Origin: Microthrixaceae bacterium
GTDB lineage: Bacteria > Actinomycetota > Acidimicrobiia > Acidimicrobiales > Microtrichaceae
Direction: 5' to 3'
Assembly (NCBI GenBank): GCA_023957975.1
Contig: JAMLGM010000005.1
Location: 165,054-229,053 of the forward strand
Length of the DNA stretch: 64,000 nt
In this document: positions 26,917 through 36,188 of the stretch, in pieces
Layout: each line of letters begins with the position of its first letter
Numbering within the stretch: the first letter of the stretch is position 1
Program-made: the position numbers and the translations under genes
Notes under the pieces: model-generated
The model's input: only the letters and a program-made list of their open reading frames with translations
Database searches by the model: none
Told to the model about the DNA's origin: nothing

Positions 26917-28170
26917 TCAGCGCTTGTGCGCCGCCAACACGACGAATTTCTTTGAGGAGCCGATCGTGTCGACGTTGCCGAACAGCCGCCTCAACTTGTT
27001 GTGGTAGTTCAGGTGCCGATTGCCGACCACGACGAGCACTCCCCCGCGGCGCAACACCCGGCGAGCACCGTGGAAGAAACTCCAGGCGATCTCATCGGTG
27101 ACGGCATGGTCGTGATGAAACGGCGGGTTGGTGATGATGACGTCGGCGACCATATCGTCGGCACCGGGCTCGTGTGGCGTCGCGTCGTCGCCCGGCACGA
27201 ACGCCCGCAGACCGTCGCCCACCACGAATCGTGGCGGTCGGCGCCGCGGCTGATGCTGCGCGTCGACCGCCAGCCCGACGGTGGCCTCGAACGTGGCGCG
27301 GGCCGAACGGATCGCTGCGTAGGACTCGTCGATCAAGGTGAGTTCCGCGCCTGGGTACCGTCGTGCGATCGCCGCGCCGATGACGCCGTTGCCGCACCCC
27401 AGATCGATCACCCGAACCGGCGAGTCGGGCCCGCCCGCATACTGGTCGAGCGGCGGAAGGTGGTCGAGCAACAGCCGTGTGCCGGCGTCGACCCGTTCGG
27501 CACCGAACACCCCCGGCTCGCTGACGAGCCTCAGATCGTGGTCGGTCACCTCGATCGTTGGCCGACCGTTCGACGGCGCGAGCGGACCGCACCGGGTCGG
27601 GTCCGGGGTCGGCTGAATGAGTCGGGCCTTGCGACGCGCCAGCGACGTGGTCGCCGGCCCGATCAGGTCCGCGAACGCGTCGATGGTTGCCCGGTGGACG
27701 TGGCGGGTCATGCCTGTTCCAACCACGACCGTGTGATCGTCGACAACTCCGGCGATCTCTCGCAGCTGGGCTTCGAGCAACGCTTGGCCTTTCGGCACCA
27801 TCACGACGACGACGTCGGCCGCCTGCTCGCCCCAACCGGTGACCTCCACGAGGGTCCGGGGATCGGCGACGACCGTGAATCGGTCCGGATCGATGCCGTT
27901 GCAAACCGCGTTGGCCTGCATCGCCAACACATCGACGGCGCTGTCGGTGACCACGACCGGCGATGCCCCACCCAACGCAAGTGCGAGCGGCACCGCGCCG
28001 GCTGCAGGGTTGACCACGATGATGCGCCCAGGGAGCGCTGCCGAGCCGAAGCGATCGATGAGATGCGCCAACACATACTCCTCGGCGGCGTTCCAGCCGC
28101 GAAGCTCGCTGCAGCGTCCCGGGGTCCGTTCGAGGTTCAGCGGCCCGAACGGACTCTCGAAAACGTCCAC
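26917..28170 (-). CDS. RlmG/RsmC-like class I methyltransferase
   Basis: The 417-residue protein has two halves as in RsmC/RlmG rRNA guanine-N2 methyltransferases: an N-terminal domain with degenerate SAM fold (IIVVNPAAGAVPLALALGG) and a C-terminal catalytic domain with the SAM motif VIDLGCGNGVIGAAIARRYPGA and the N-methylation motif IITNPPFHHDHAVTDEIAW. The latter NPPF fixes it as an amino-methyltransferase. GTG 28170 is the proposed start, 8 bases after the stop of the DUF4041-like gene; a start upstream within that gene is possible. Confidence 0.87.
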   Translation of the reverse strand: MDVFESPFGPLNLERTPGRCSELRGWNAAEEYVLAHLIDRFGSAALPGRIIVVNPAAGAVPLALALGGASPVVVTDSAVDVLAMQANAVCNGIDPDRFTVVADPRTLVEVTGWGEQAADVVVVMVPKGQALLEAQLREIAGVVDDHTVVVGTGMTRHVHRATIDAFADLIGPATTSLARRKARLIQPTPDPTRCGPLAPSNGRPTIEVTDHDLRLVSEPGVFGAERVDAGTRLLLDHLPPLDQYAGGPDSPVRVIDLGCGNGVIGAAIARRYPGAELTLIDESYAAIRSARATFEATVGLAVDAQHQPRRRPPRFVVGDGLRAFVPGDDATPHEPGADDMVADVIITNPPFHHDHAVTDEIAWSFFHGARRVLRRGGVLVVVGNRHLNYHNKLRRLFGNVDTIGSSKKFVVLAAHKR

Positions 28171-28177
28171 CCGACGC

Positions 28178-29398
28178 TCAGAAGTGCGAGGTCGGAGCGG
28201 ATGCGCCCGAGTGGGTGCCATCAGCTGCCGCATGCTGTTCGGCGACGAGACGCAACTCCTCGAGACGCAACCGGTGAAAGTCCGGGTCAATCGCCAACTC
28301 GAGATCCGAGCCGAGCCGAAGCACCGCCTGAGCAGCAGCCTCCAGTCGTTCGCTTGCAACGGTGAGATCGAATGGCTGCAGCCCTCGCACCACAAGGTCC
28401 GCCTCGGCGTTGTAGGTGCGCAACAGCAACATCGCCAGGTCACGAGACGACGCGCCCTGTGACGCGGCGCTCGACGCGCGGTCGGGTCGGACTCGAATAG
28501 CGGCATCGTCGAGTAGGCGACGTTCGATTCGGCGACGCACCTCTACCAACTCGTCGCTCGGCGGGACCACGTGATCGACCGGTCGCTCGAATCGGAAGGC
28601 GCCAAGCAGTTGCAGCCGGCCTTCCCGTGCGACCTCCACATAGTCGTTGCGTAGATCCCGCAACTCGGCCGTCGCTGCTCGAACCTGCTCGAAGACCTCC
28701 GCGCGATGCTCCGTCAGCCGTTCGACAGCGGAGGTGAGCGCCGTCACGTCAGATCGCAACGCCGAACGCTGCGCCACACCCATCGCTGCGATGTAGGTGC
28801 GGAGCGCCTCGATCTCGCCTTGAAGCGCACGCTTGGAGGTGCTCGAACTCGGCGGCGGAACCTCGGGTAGCTCGGCCAGGCTTGCGACGTCGATTGGCTC
28901 CGGAGTCGATGAGGGACCCGTGGACGAGGCGAGCTCGGAGGCCGGCGATAGCGGCTCGACCGACCGTCCCTGCCTCACCACCTTGGCCGGCTCGAGGAAC
29001 GCGTCGAGATCGTCGTCATCCAGATCGGCGTCATCGAGATCGTCGTCAGGCGCGTCGCCGGTTCGCGACGCTTCGAGCGCCGCGACGATCTCATCGAGGA
29101 ACTTCGCGGTCGTGCGTAGACGGTGCGTCTCGCCGTTCGCCAGCGTGAACTCGACGAGCGGCTGGATCACGTCGGCACCCAACTGATCCAGGCCGACGAC
29201 ATCGACAAGCGCCACGACGATCGGCGGAGCCGGACTCGGGTCGGGCGGCGCGAAAATGTCGGGATTGAACGGGTACATGGCCAACGTGGCCGCATCGACC
29301 TCGATCCGCACGGCGCTCGCCGTCGCCTCGTCACTCGCGACAATCCACCCCGATGACACCATCGGCTGCTCGTTTCGGGGGGAAACCATGGGACCCAT
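28178..29398 (-). CDS. DUF4041-like protein with acidic linker
   Basis: About 406 residues; ATG 29398, 29389 or 29362 may be the start. The N-terminal 100 residues are unfamiliar, followed by an acidic stretch of alternating Asp and Leu (DDDLDDADLDDDDLDAF), a Ser/Pro linker, a coiled-coil-like region (ALRSDVTALTSAVERLTEHR) and a C-terminal part resembling DUF4041 (LLRTYNAEADLVVRGLQ and RLRLEELRLVAEQ). DUF4041 often precedes a T5orf172/GIY-YIG nuclease domain, which is missing here. Function is unknown. It precedes the methyltransferase on the same strand and follows mrpG by 37 bases. Confidence 0.7.
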   Translation of the reverse strand: MGPMVSPRNEQPMVSSGWIVASDEATASAVRIEVDAATLAMYPFNPDIFAPPDPSPAPPIVVALVDVVGLDQLGADVIQPLVEFTLANGETHRLRTTAKFLDEIVAALEASRTGDAPDDDLDDADLDDDDLDAFLEPAKVVRQGRSVEPLSPASELASSTGPSSTPEPIDVASLAELPEVPPPSSSTSKRALQGEIEALRTYIAAMGVAQRSALRSDVTALTSAVERLTEHRAEVFEQVRAATAELRDLRNDYVEVAREGRLQLLGAFRFERPVDHVVPPSDELVEVRRRIERRLLDDAAIRVRPDRASSAASQGASSRDLAMLLLRTYNAEADLVVRGLQPFDLTVASERLEAAAQAVLRLGSDLELAIDPDFHRLRLEELRLVAEQHAAADGTHSGASAPTSHF

Positions 29399-29435
29399 GT
29401 TACGAAGGCGCCGCCGCCGATCGGCGCACTTCGGC

Positions 29436-29777
29436 TCAACTTCCCGAGATTTCCGTCCGCCCCGTCGACACGTCGTCGACCGCACCCGACTCCGAGGCCT
29501 CATGCACCCGTCGCTCGCGCAGATAGGTCGACCGGCTGATGAGATTCGCCGACACCGGGGAGGTCATCATCTGCAAGAACGCCGCCAGCAACAGCGACGT
29601 CCAGTCGTTTGCGGAGTCCATTCCCAGCGCCGCACCGACGAGCAACACCACGATCCCGAGCGTGGTGGCTTTGGACAGGAAGTGCATCTGGGCCATCACA
29701 TCGTTGAACCGCGTCACCCCGAGCGCCGAGAACAGGATCAACACGGCCCCGGCCAACACGAAAACCTGCGCCATCAC
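29436..29777 (-). CDS. mrpG: Mrp antiporter subunit G
   Basis: This 113-residue protein has three membrane segments and the MnhG motif FSALGVTRFNDVMAQMHFLSKATTLGIVVLL. The start is GTG 29777, overlapping the mrpF stop. It is the last of six co-directional genes that together encode a cation/proton antiporter of the Mrp type, which exchanges Na+ (or K+) for protons and supports pH and salt tolerance. Confidence 0.95.
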   Translation of the reverse strand: MMAQVFVLAGAVLILFSALGVTRFNDVMAQMHFLSKATTLGIVVLLVGAALGMDSANDWTSLLLAAFLQMMTSPVSANLISRSTYLRERRVHEASESGAVDDVSTGRTEISGS

Positions 29778-30124
29778 GACCGACCCTCCGGATGGTCCTC
29801 ACACCCCGCCGAACCAGCCGAACCCACACCATCGGCGTCGGCCACACCATCGGCGTCGGCGTCGGCATCCGCGTCGAGTTCGCGACGTTCGATGAACCGA
29901 GCCGATGCTGCGGTGCTCACGAAACCGACGAGTGTGATCACGACGACGGTCGGCAGATAGATGCCGTCGCCGCGATACATCGCATCCGCGGCGATCGCTC
30001 CGACCCCCACGACGATCATGCCGTCCATACCGATGACCCGCGCCGACAACGACGGTCCGCGCACGGTCCTCAACATGAACAGTGCACCGGCCGCGGCGAG
30101 CACCACGAACGTGATCGTCTTCAC
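29774..30124 (-). CDS. mrpF: Mrp antiporter subunit F
   Basis: This 116-residue, three-helix membrane protein contains RTVRGPSLSARVIGMDGMIVVGVGAIAADA, the MnhF signature region with a buried acidic residue. The start GTG 30124 overlaps the mrpE stop (GTGA). The C-terminal tail is a repetitive Asp-Ala run (about ten residues) not usual in the family and rich in GTCGGC-type codons, probably expanded by slippage. Confidence 0.94.
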   Translation of the reverse strand: MKTITFVVLAAAGALFMLRTVRGPSLSARVIGMDGMIVVGVGAIAADAMYRGDGIYLPTVVVITLVGFVSTAASARFIERRELDADADADADGVADADGVGSAGSAGCEDHPEGRS

Positions 30125-30651
30125 GGCGCACCTCCGATGCTGGCCCGGTAGGCGCTCCGGTCGGCCTCGGTCCCGAACGCCTCGAGCGAGAGTCGTTCCA
30201 ACGTCCGGATCGACTCGACCGATTCCTCGGTGCCCTCGCGCCCGCCGAAGACCAGCACGTGAATCCGCAGAACCGGCGGATGTTGGCTCGTGCCCACGAC
30301 CATCGTTCCCGGCGACATCGCGGCCAGGTTCGACACCGCGGTGATGACCGACGGCGACGTCGTGTGCATCTCCACGTCGACCACTTCGCCGCGAAGCCTC
30401 GAGGTCGGTCGGACCAACTCGACGCTCAGGCGCAGGTTCGACACCACGAGCTCCGAGGTGAAATACCCGACGAGGCGTACCAGGGCGACGAGGTCGAGTC
30501 GCACGCTCGGCAATTTCGGTCGCGAACTGGGGAAGGTCGAAAACAACACCAGGACAACGGCGATGCCGCCGAGCACGGTTCCCGGACTCGCGCTCCCCCA
30601 GAGCATCATCCACCCGACGATGAGGCCGAGCCCGAGCGTGACCCGGCTCAC
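30121..30651 (-). CDS. mrpE: Mrp antiporter subunit E
   Basis: This 176-residue MnhE protein starts at GTG 30651 overlapping the mrpD stop. It has two N-terminal membrane helices (LGLGLIVGWMMLWGSASPGTV) and the family's cytosolic part with VDVEMHTTSPSVITAVSNLAAMSPGTMVV. It is needed for assembly of Mrp complexes in other bacteria. A charged stretch near the C-terminus (VFGGREGTEESVESIRTLER) replaces the usual short tail. Confidence 0.94.
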   Translation of the reverse strand: MSRVTLGLGLIVGWMMLWGSASPGTVLGGIAVVLVLFSTFPSSRPKLPSVRLDLVALVRLVGYFTSELVVSNLRLSVELVRPTSRLRGEVVDVEMHTTSPSVITAVSNLAAMSPGTMVVGTSQHPPVLRIHVLVFGGREGTEESVESIRTLERLSLEAFGTEADRSAYRASIGGAP

Positions 30652-32171
30652 GGCTCCACCACCTCGTAATAGGCGTCTGGGTCAATGATGCCTTCAGCCG
30701 CTCGGGTGCTGAGATCGTGCAACGGTCCGGCGAACACGGCGATTCCGATGCTGATCGCGGCGAGCACGGCCGTGGGGATCACCATGAGGGGCGGGCGATC
30801 GTCGTGGCCCCCGGGAATGAGGCCGAGGCCCTCGTACTCGTCGAGAACGTCGAGGTCGTCGGCGCACAACTCCGGCTCTTCACCCCAGAACGCCGCCGAC
30901 CAGATCTTGGTCATCGAAAACAGCGTCATGAGGCTCACGACGAGCGACACCGCGATGATGGCGTAGCGCTCGCTGCGAACGCCGGCATCGATCAGCCCGA
31001 CCTTGGCGACAAACCCGGAAAACGGCGGCAGCCCGGCAAGGCTGAGCGCTGGAAGCGCGAAGAGCACCGCCACCCCCGGCGCCGAACGGACCAGGCCGCC
31101 GACCCGACTCAGTCGGCTCGACCCACCGACGTGTTCGATGAGGCCGCCGGTGAGGAACAGCGTCGTCATCACCACGATGTGATGGACGATGTAGAACAGC
31201 GCCGCGCCCAGGCCTGCGACGGTGAAGAATCCGAGGCCCATCACCATGAACCCGACGTGGCTCACGATGTGGAACGACAAGATTCGTTTGACGTCGTCTT
31301 GGGCGATCGCCCCCAACACCCCCACGACCATCGTCGCTGCGGCCAACACGAGGATCAGTCGATCGGGCCGGCTGTCGTTGTCGAACAACAACGTCTGGGT
31401 GCGGATGATGGCGTAGACGCCGACCTTGGTCAGCAACCCGGCGAACACCGCCGTGACCGCCGAAGGTGCCGTCGGGTAGCTGTCGGGCAGCCAGAAGAAC
31501 AGCGGAAACAGCCCCGCCTTGATGCCGAACACGATCAGCATCATCAACGAGAATCCGCTGCGCAGACCGGGCGACAGTTCCCCCATGCGAACCGACAGGT
31601 CGGCGAGATTCAACGTTCCGGTGGCCGAGTAGACCAGCGCCAACACCACGACGAAGAACGTCGACGCCAGCAGCGAGATCACGACATAGCTCATCCCGGA
31701 CCGAACCTGATCCTTACGGGCCCCGATCGTGATCAGCACGTAACTGGCGGCGAGCATCATTTCGAAACTGACGAAGAGGTTGAATAGGTCGCCGGTGAGA
31801 AACGACCCGGCAACCCCTGCGGCCATGATGAGATACACCGACTGGAACCCGACGTGATTGCGCTCAGCGCCGGGCTGGCCGATGGCGTACACCATCACCG
31901 CCACCAGCATCACCGACGCCACCGCCAGCATGGTCGCCGATAGGCGATCCGCGACCAGGCTGATGCCGATCGGCGCCCGCCAACCGCCGGCTTGCAGGCT
32001 CAGCGGGCCGACTCGATCGACGTGAATCGCGATCGCGATGGCGCAGCCCATGACGACGGTGAGCACCGTGAGGCTGACGGTTCGCTGGGCGGCGCGACTC
32101 CGACCGACGATCATCGACAGCCCGGCGCCCAACAGCGGCAACAGGATCGGAACAGCCAACAGCAGGTTCAC
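30648..32171 (-). CDS. mrpD: Mrp antiporter subunit D
   Basis: This 507-residue polytopic protein is homologous to the proton-pumping subunits of complex I (NuoM/N). It has the helix-TM5 region LFNLFVSFEMMLAASYVLI with its key glutamate, and GIKAGLFPLFFWLPDSYPTAPSAVTAVFAGLLTKVGVYA with the conserved lysines. The start is GTG 32171 overlapping mrpC. The cytosolic C-terminal loop (EEPELCADDLDVLDEYEGLGL) is acidic. Confidence 0.95.
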   Translation of the reverse strand: MNLLLAVPILLPLLGAGLSMIVGRSRAAQRTVSLTVLTVVMGCAIAIAIHVDRVGPLSLQAGGWRAPIGISLVADRLSATMLAVASVMLVAVMVYAIGQPGAERNHVGFQSVYLIMAAGVAGSFLTGDLFNLFVSFEMMLAASYVLITIGARKDQVRSGMSYVVISLLASTFFVVVLALVYSATGTLNLADLSVRMGELSPGLRSGFSLMMLIVFGIKAGLFPLFFWLPDSYPTAPSAVTAVFAGLLTKVGVYAIIRTQTLLFDNDSRPDRLILVLAAATMVVGVLGAIAQDDVKRILSFHIVSHVGFMVMGLGFFTVAGLGAALFYIVHHIVVMTTLFLTGGLIEHVGGSSRLSRVGGLVRSAPGVAVLFALPALSLAGLPPFSGFVAKVGLIDAGVRSERYAIIAVSLVVSLMTLFSMTKIWSAAFWGEEPELCADDLDVLDEYEGLGLIPGGHDDRPPLMVIPTAVLAAISIGIAVFAGPLHDLSTRAAEGIIDPDAYYEVVEP

Positions 32172-32590
32172 ACGTCCTCCGGGTCGATCACGCTCGCGAT
32201 GACCGCGTCGGCATCGCGAATCTCCCGGTCGAGGAATCCGCCGCCGGCGACGACGCGGTCGGACACGTCGTCTTCGACCTCATCGTCGTCGGTCAACAAC
32301 CAGCTTCGGTACGCCAGGGCCAACAACAGCGCGGTTACGCCGAAGGAGATGACGATGGCGGTCAGCACCATGGCGTGTGGCAACGGGTCGGTGAGGGCCG
32401 CGTGTTCGGCGGCGGTGTCCTCCTTGATGAACGGCGGACGGCCGCTTCGGCCGGCGCCGAGGAACAACACGTTCGCACCGTGGCTCAAGAGTCCGATGCC
32501 GATGATGATGCGGCTGAGCTTGCGTTGCAGCACCAGGTAGGTGCCGATGCCGAACATGAGCGCGGCCAGCGCGGCGAGGGTGATGGTCAT
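32168..32590 (-). CDS. mrpC: Mrp antiporter subunit C
   Basis: This 140-residue NuoK-like subunit has three helices, including GIGTYLVLQRKLSRIIIGIGLLSHGANVLF and a second with HAMVLTAIVISFGVTALLLAL. ATG 32590 overlaps the stop of the fused mrpA-B gene (ATGA). The acidic C-terminal extension of about 35 residues beyond the last helix is longer than in typical MnhC. Confidence 0.95.
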   Translation of the reverse strand: MTITLAALAALMFGIGTYLVLQRKLSRIIIGIGLLSHGANVLFLGAGRSGRPPFIKEDTAAEHAALTDPLPHAMVLTAIVISFGVTALLLALAYRSWLLTDDDEVEDDVSDRVVAGGGFLDREIRDADAVIASVIDPEDV

Positions 32591-35391
32591 AACACGTCCC
32601 ATCCGTCGACAAAACGCTCACCGAACGCCTCGACCACCATGAGCACCAGGCCGATCACCACGAGGTAGACGCCGCCGTCGAACGCCATAGCGGAGGCGAC
32701 TTCATAGTCGCCGAGGACCGGCACGTGCACATGGGCCACGCCGTTGTCGAGCACCGAATCGCCGACGAGCAGGGGAATCAACGCGGTCACCGCACTCATC
32801 ACGACGCCGGCGCCGAGAATCGTCCACGGTTTGAGCGGGCTGACACGGCGCACCTCGTCGATGCCGCCGGCCACGTACCGCAACGCGATGGCGCCGCCGG
32901 CCACGAGTCCGCCAACGAAGCCGCCACCGGGGAGTTGGTGTCCGGCGAAGAGCAGGTACACCGAGGCCGCCATCATCACATAGAAGATCATCGATACCGA
33001 CACGTCGAAGTGGAGTTGTGTCTGGTGGGCCGAGTCGGCGTCGGTTGTGATCGCCGTGCCCGGCCGTCGACCGGCGCGTGCGAGGGCCACCGCGCCGATT
33101 CCCGCAGCGGCGAGCACGGTGATCTCGCCCATCGTGTCGAAGCCACGGAAATCGACCAGGATCACGTTGACGATGTTGCGCCCGTGGCCGTCGCTCAGCG
33201 CTCCCTCAACCATCTCCTCCGACACCGGTTCCGGGAGGCGCTCCCCTGCCGCCACGAGCGCGAACACGAACACCGTCGACCCCACGATGGCCGAGATCAC
33301 CAGACGCACCGTTCGGCTGTACACCTCGTGGCTGCGCTCGAACCCGTCAGGGAGCCGACGAAGGACCAGCACGAACAACACCGTGGTCAGGGTCTCGATG
33401 GCGATTTGGGTGAGCGCCAGATCCGGAGCACCCTGAACGATGAACAGTGCCGCCATCCCGTAGCCCACGAGGCCGAGGAACAACGCTGCGGTGAAACGCC
33501 GCCGCACGAACACCGCGGCGACCGCCGCTGTCAGGATGTGCGCGGCGGCGACGGCCTGGGCCGGGCTGCCCACCCACTTCGGCCAGTCGATCTCGAGGCC
33601 GTCGAGGATGAGCGCGATGCTCGGAATCAGCGTCGCGGTGAGCACGATCACACCCGTGTAGATGCGCAACGAACCGTTCTGAACGACGCCGGTCACCAGG
33701 TCTGCACTGCGGTTCATGGTGCGCAGGATCTCGCGATACACCGTCGTGCCGCGCGGGAGTTTCGACCCGAGTGCGATGACACGACCAATCGGTCGGCGAT
33801 AGATGACCATGACCACCGAGAACCCAAGGGCCAACGCGGAGAGTCCGAGCGCCGCGGTGAACCCGTGCCACAGCGAAAGGTGGGCGACGACGTGGGCGGC
33901 CGCTCGACCGGTTGGCAGAAGCAGGCTGGCTTGGGCCGACCCGGCGAAGGTGTTGAGCAGACCGGGCGCGACACCGAACACGAGGGTGAAGGCCGTCAAC
34001 ACGCACGCGGGGGCGATGAATGCGGCGCTGGGTGCCGGCGCCGCTCTCCTCGTCGCCCCGTCGCCACCGGCGACCTCGGCCGCGACGCGACGAGAGGGCC
34101 ACACGAAGGTTCCCCAAATGATGCGGATGCTGTAGGCGGCGGTGAGGGCGGATCCGACCACCACGCCGGCCACGACGATCCAGCCGCCGTCGATCCCGCT
34201 GCCGGTCAACGCTTCGAGCACCGTTTCCTTCGCGACGAACCCGAACGCCAGCGGAATACCCGCCATCGACGCGGCGGAGATCGACATGAAGACCCGCACG
34301 GGGCGCCACCGGCCGTCGAGCACCGGGAGCTCCGCGAGGTCGCGGGTCTTCGCCTGGTGGTCGATGATTCCGACCCCCATGAACAAGGCCGCTTTGAACA
34401 ACCCGTGGCTCAGCAACATGAGCGAACCCGCCAACATCGCCTCGTCGGTTCCGACCCCGAAGATCACGAACAGGAATCCGAGCTGGCTGATCGTGCCGTT
34501 CGCCAACAGCGCTTTGAGGTCGGTCGGGCGCAGCGCACTCAACCCTCCGAGGATCATCGTGATCAGCCCGACTGCGATGACCGTCGGGCGGAACCACCCG
34601 ACGGCGAGCACCGCCGGAGAAAGCCGGGCGACGAGGTACACGCCGGCTTTCACCATGGTCGCCGAGTGCAGGTAGGCGCTCACTGGGGTCGGCGCGGCCA
34701 TGGCGCCGGGCAGCCAGGACTGGAACGGGAACTGAGCGCTCTTGGTTGCGGCGCCGACCAACACCAGACCCAGCCCGATCTGGGCCGGGGTCGTGGTCGG
34801 CACATCGGCCAGAATCGCACTCAGTCGAAACGTTCCAGCCTCGTTGCCGATGACGATGAATCCACCCAGCATCGCCAACCCGCCGAGCGCGGTGGTGAGT
34901 ATCGCTTGCAAGGCCGCAGCGCGCGCCGCGGTCTCGGTGTGGTTGTTGCCGATCAGCAGGAACGAGGTGACGGCGGTGAGTTCCCAACACGTGTAAAGGA
35001 ACAACACGTTGTCGGCGAGCACCAGGCCGAGCATCGACCCGCTGAACAACACGAGCAGTCCGCACAGGCGCCCCACCCCTGCGCCGTCGCCGAAGTATCT
35101 CGTGGCGTACAGGAACACCAGGACCCCGATGCCGGACACGAGCAGAACCATCAGCGCGGCGAATGCATCCAGGCGCAGGTCGATGTTCAGGCCCAACGCG
35201 GGGACCCACTCGACGTGTTGTGTGACCGCCGCCGCATCGTCGCCGAGAATCGAACCGATCTGTGTCCCAAGCCACGCCAGCACGGCGAGCGGGCCGGCCA
35301 ACGCCAGGTAGAAGCCGCGCCGTCCGATTCGGTCGCCGGCAACGACGATGCCGAGCCCGCCGATGAGGTGAAGCGCCAACAGCGCCGTCAT
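32587..35391 (-). CDS. mrpA: Mrp antiporter subunit A fused to B
   Basis: The 934-residue protein combines the NuoL-like MrpA (helix motifs LYTCWELTAVTSFLLIGNNH and ATKSAQFPFQSWLPGAMAAPTPVSAYLHSATMVKAG) with a C-terminal MrpB domain (YVMMAASVYLLFAGHQLPGGGFVGGLVAGG from about residue 800). No separate mrpB exists in the operon, in line with the fusion. ATG 35391 is preceded by GGGAG. The order A/B, C, D, E, F, G is complete, and every junction overlaps by four bases. Confidence 0.96.
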   Translation of the reverse strand: MTALLALHLIGGLGIVVAGDRIGRRGFYLALAGPLAVLAWLGTQIGSILGDDAAAVTQHVEWVPALGLNIDLRLDAFAALMVLLVSGIGVLVFLYATRYFGDGAGVGRLCGLLVLFSGSMLGLVLADNVLFLYTCWELTAVTSFLLIGNNHTETAARAAALQAILTTALGGLAMLGGFIVIGNEAGTFRLSAILADVPTTTPAQIGLGLVLVGAATKSAQFPFQSWLPGAMAAPTPVSAYLHSATMVKAGVYLVARLSPAVLAVGWFRPTVIAVGLITMILGGLSALRPTDLKALLANGTISQLGFLFVIFGVGTDEAMLAGSLMLLSHGLFKAALFMGVGIIDHQAKTRDLAELPVLDGRWRPVRVFMSISAASMAGIPLAFGFVAKETVLEALTGSGIDGGWIVVAGVVVGSALTAAYSIRIIWGTFVWPSRRVAAEVAGGDGATRRAAPAPSAAFIAPACVLTAFTLVFGVAPGLLNTFAGSAQASLLLPTGRAAAHVVAHLSLWHGFTAALGLSALALGFSVVMVIYRRPIGRVIALGSKLPRGTTVYREILRTMNRSADLVTGVVQNGSLRIYTGVIVLTATLIPSIALILDGLEIDWPKWVGSPAQAVAAAHILTAAVAAVFVRRRFTAALFLGLVGYGMAALFIVQGAPDLALTQIAIETLTTVLFVLVLRRLPDGFERSHEVYSRTVRLVISAIVGSTVFVFALVAAGERLPEPVSEEMVEGALSDGHGRNIVNVILVDFRGFDTMGEITVLAAAGIGAVALARAGRRPGTAITTDADSAHQTQLHFDVSVSMIFYVMMAASVYLLFAGHQLPGGGFVGGLVAGGAIALRYVAGGIDEVRRVSPLKPWTILGAGVVMSAVTALIPLLVGDSVLDNGVAHVHVPVLGDYEVASAMAFDGGVYLVVIGLVLMVVEAFGERFVDGWDVL

Positions 35392-35562
35392 GACGGACCG
35401 CTCCCGTGATAGAGGTCGGTGCGGAAAGCGACGGCCGAAACGGGACGTCCAACGCCCTCCGTCGTGCCAAGGCGGAGTCGCATGGTCGCAGCAGTTTACA
35501 CATGCGGCGCGCCCAGTTGAATCACGTCGACCCGGATCCAGCCGAACGGAGGCCGGTTCGGA

Positions 35563-36021
35563 TCAGCTCGCCAACGACGCCGGCTCGCAGATCACCACCG
35601 GAATATCGCGTTCGGTGTTTGCCTGATACGACGCGTACCCGCCGTAGACCTTCACGATGTCGGGCCACATCGACGCCTTCTCCTCCGGCGAGGCCGTGCG
35701 GGCGACCCATGGCGAGGTCACGCCGCTGCGGGTCAGTTCGATGCCGGGGTTCGCGACGAGGTTCAGGTACCACGCCGGGTGGCGGGAGTGGCCGCCCTTG
35801 GACGCGACCAGTACGACACGATCATCCGAGGCCATCGGACTGGTGAGCAGCGTCGAGCGCCGTTCGCCCGAGCGGCGACCGATCGTGTGCAGCTCGAGCG
35901 TCTCCATGCCGAGCAGGCGCTTGGGCCACCGGCCACCGGTGAGCGCCGACAGCGTGCGGTGCCCATTTTCCAACGCCCAGGCTGCGGCGGCGACGACTCG
36001 GTCGGGATACTGCATCGCCAC
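35563..36021 (-). CDS. Deazaflavin (F420)-dependent nitroreductase-family oxidoreductase
   Basis: This 152-residue split-barrel protein of the Ddn/DUF385 family has LELHTIGRRSGERRSTLLTS (strand and the RxSG-type loop), VLVASKGGHSRHPAWYLNLVANP and the YQANTERDIPVVI end. These proteins use coenzyme F420 in actinobacteria to reduce quinones or nitroaromatics. The start may be at 36021 or the second Met two codons on. No partner gene is adjacent. Confidence 0.85.
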   Translation of the reverse strand: MAMQYPDRVVAAAAWALENGHRTLSALTGGRWPKRLLGMETLELHTIGRRSGERRSTLLTSPMASDDRVVLVASKGGHSRHPAWYLNLVANPGIELTRSGVTSPWVARTASPEEKASMWPDIVKVYGGYASYQANTERDIPVVICEPASLAS

Positions 36022-36188
36022 ACGCTACCCGGCGTCCGCCGACCGATCCCGGTACGCCTTTCGGCTTCTCCGACGAAACGATACGGAACTCCCGTGACCC
36101 AACGAGTGATACGGCCTGCATTGGCCATGGTCATGGCCGAGCCGACGTCTCAGGCCTACGTCTCGGGCCCCATCTAGGGTTATCCACC

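Noticed and set aside
32725..35409. An open frame of 894 codons on the plus strand.
   Set aside because: It is antisense to the mrpA-B gene; the peptide is His/Glu/Arg/Gly-rich with no domain, a usual by-product of high-GC codon use.
35491..35521. Possible promoter for the Mrp operon (TTCAAC and TAAACT on the minus strand, 17 bases apart).
   Set aside because: The -35 match is poor and nothing else supports it, so it was not listed as a feature.
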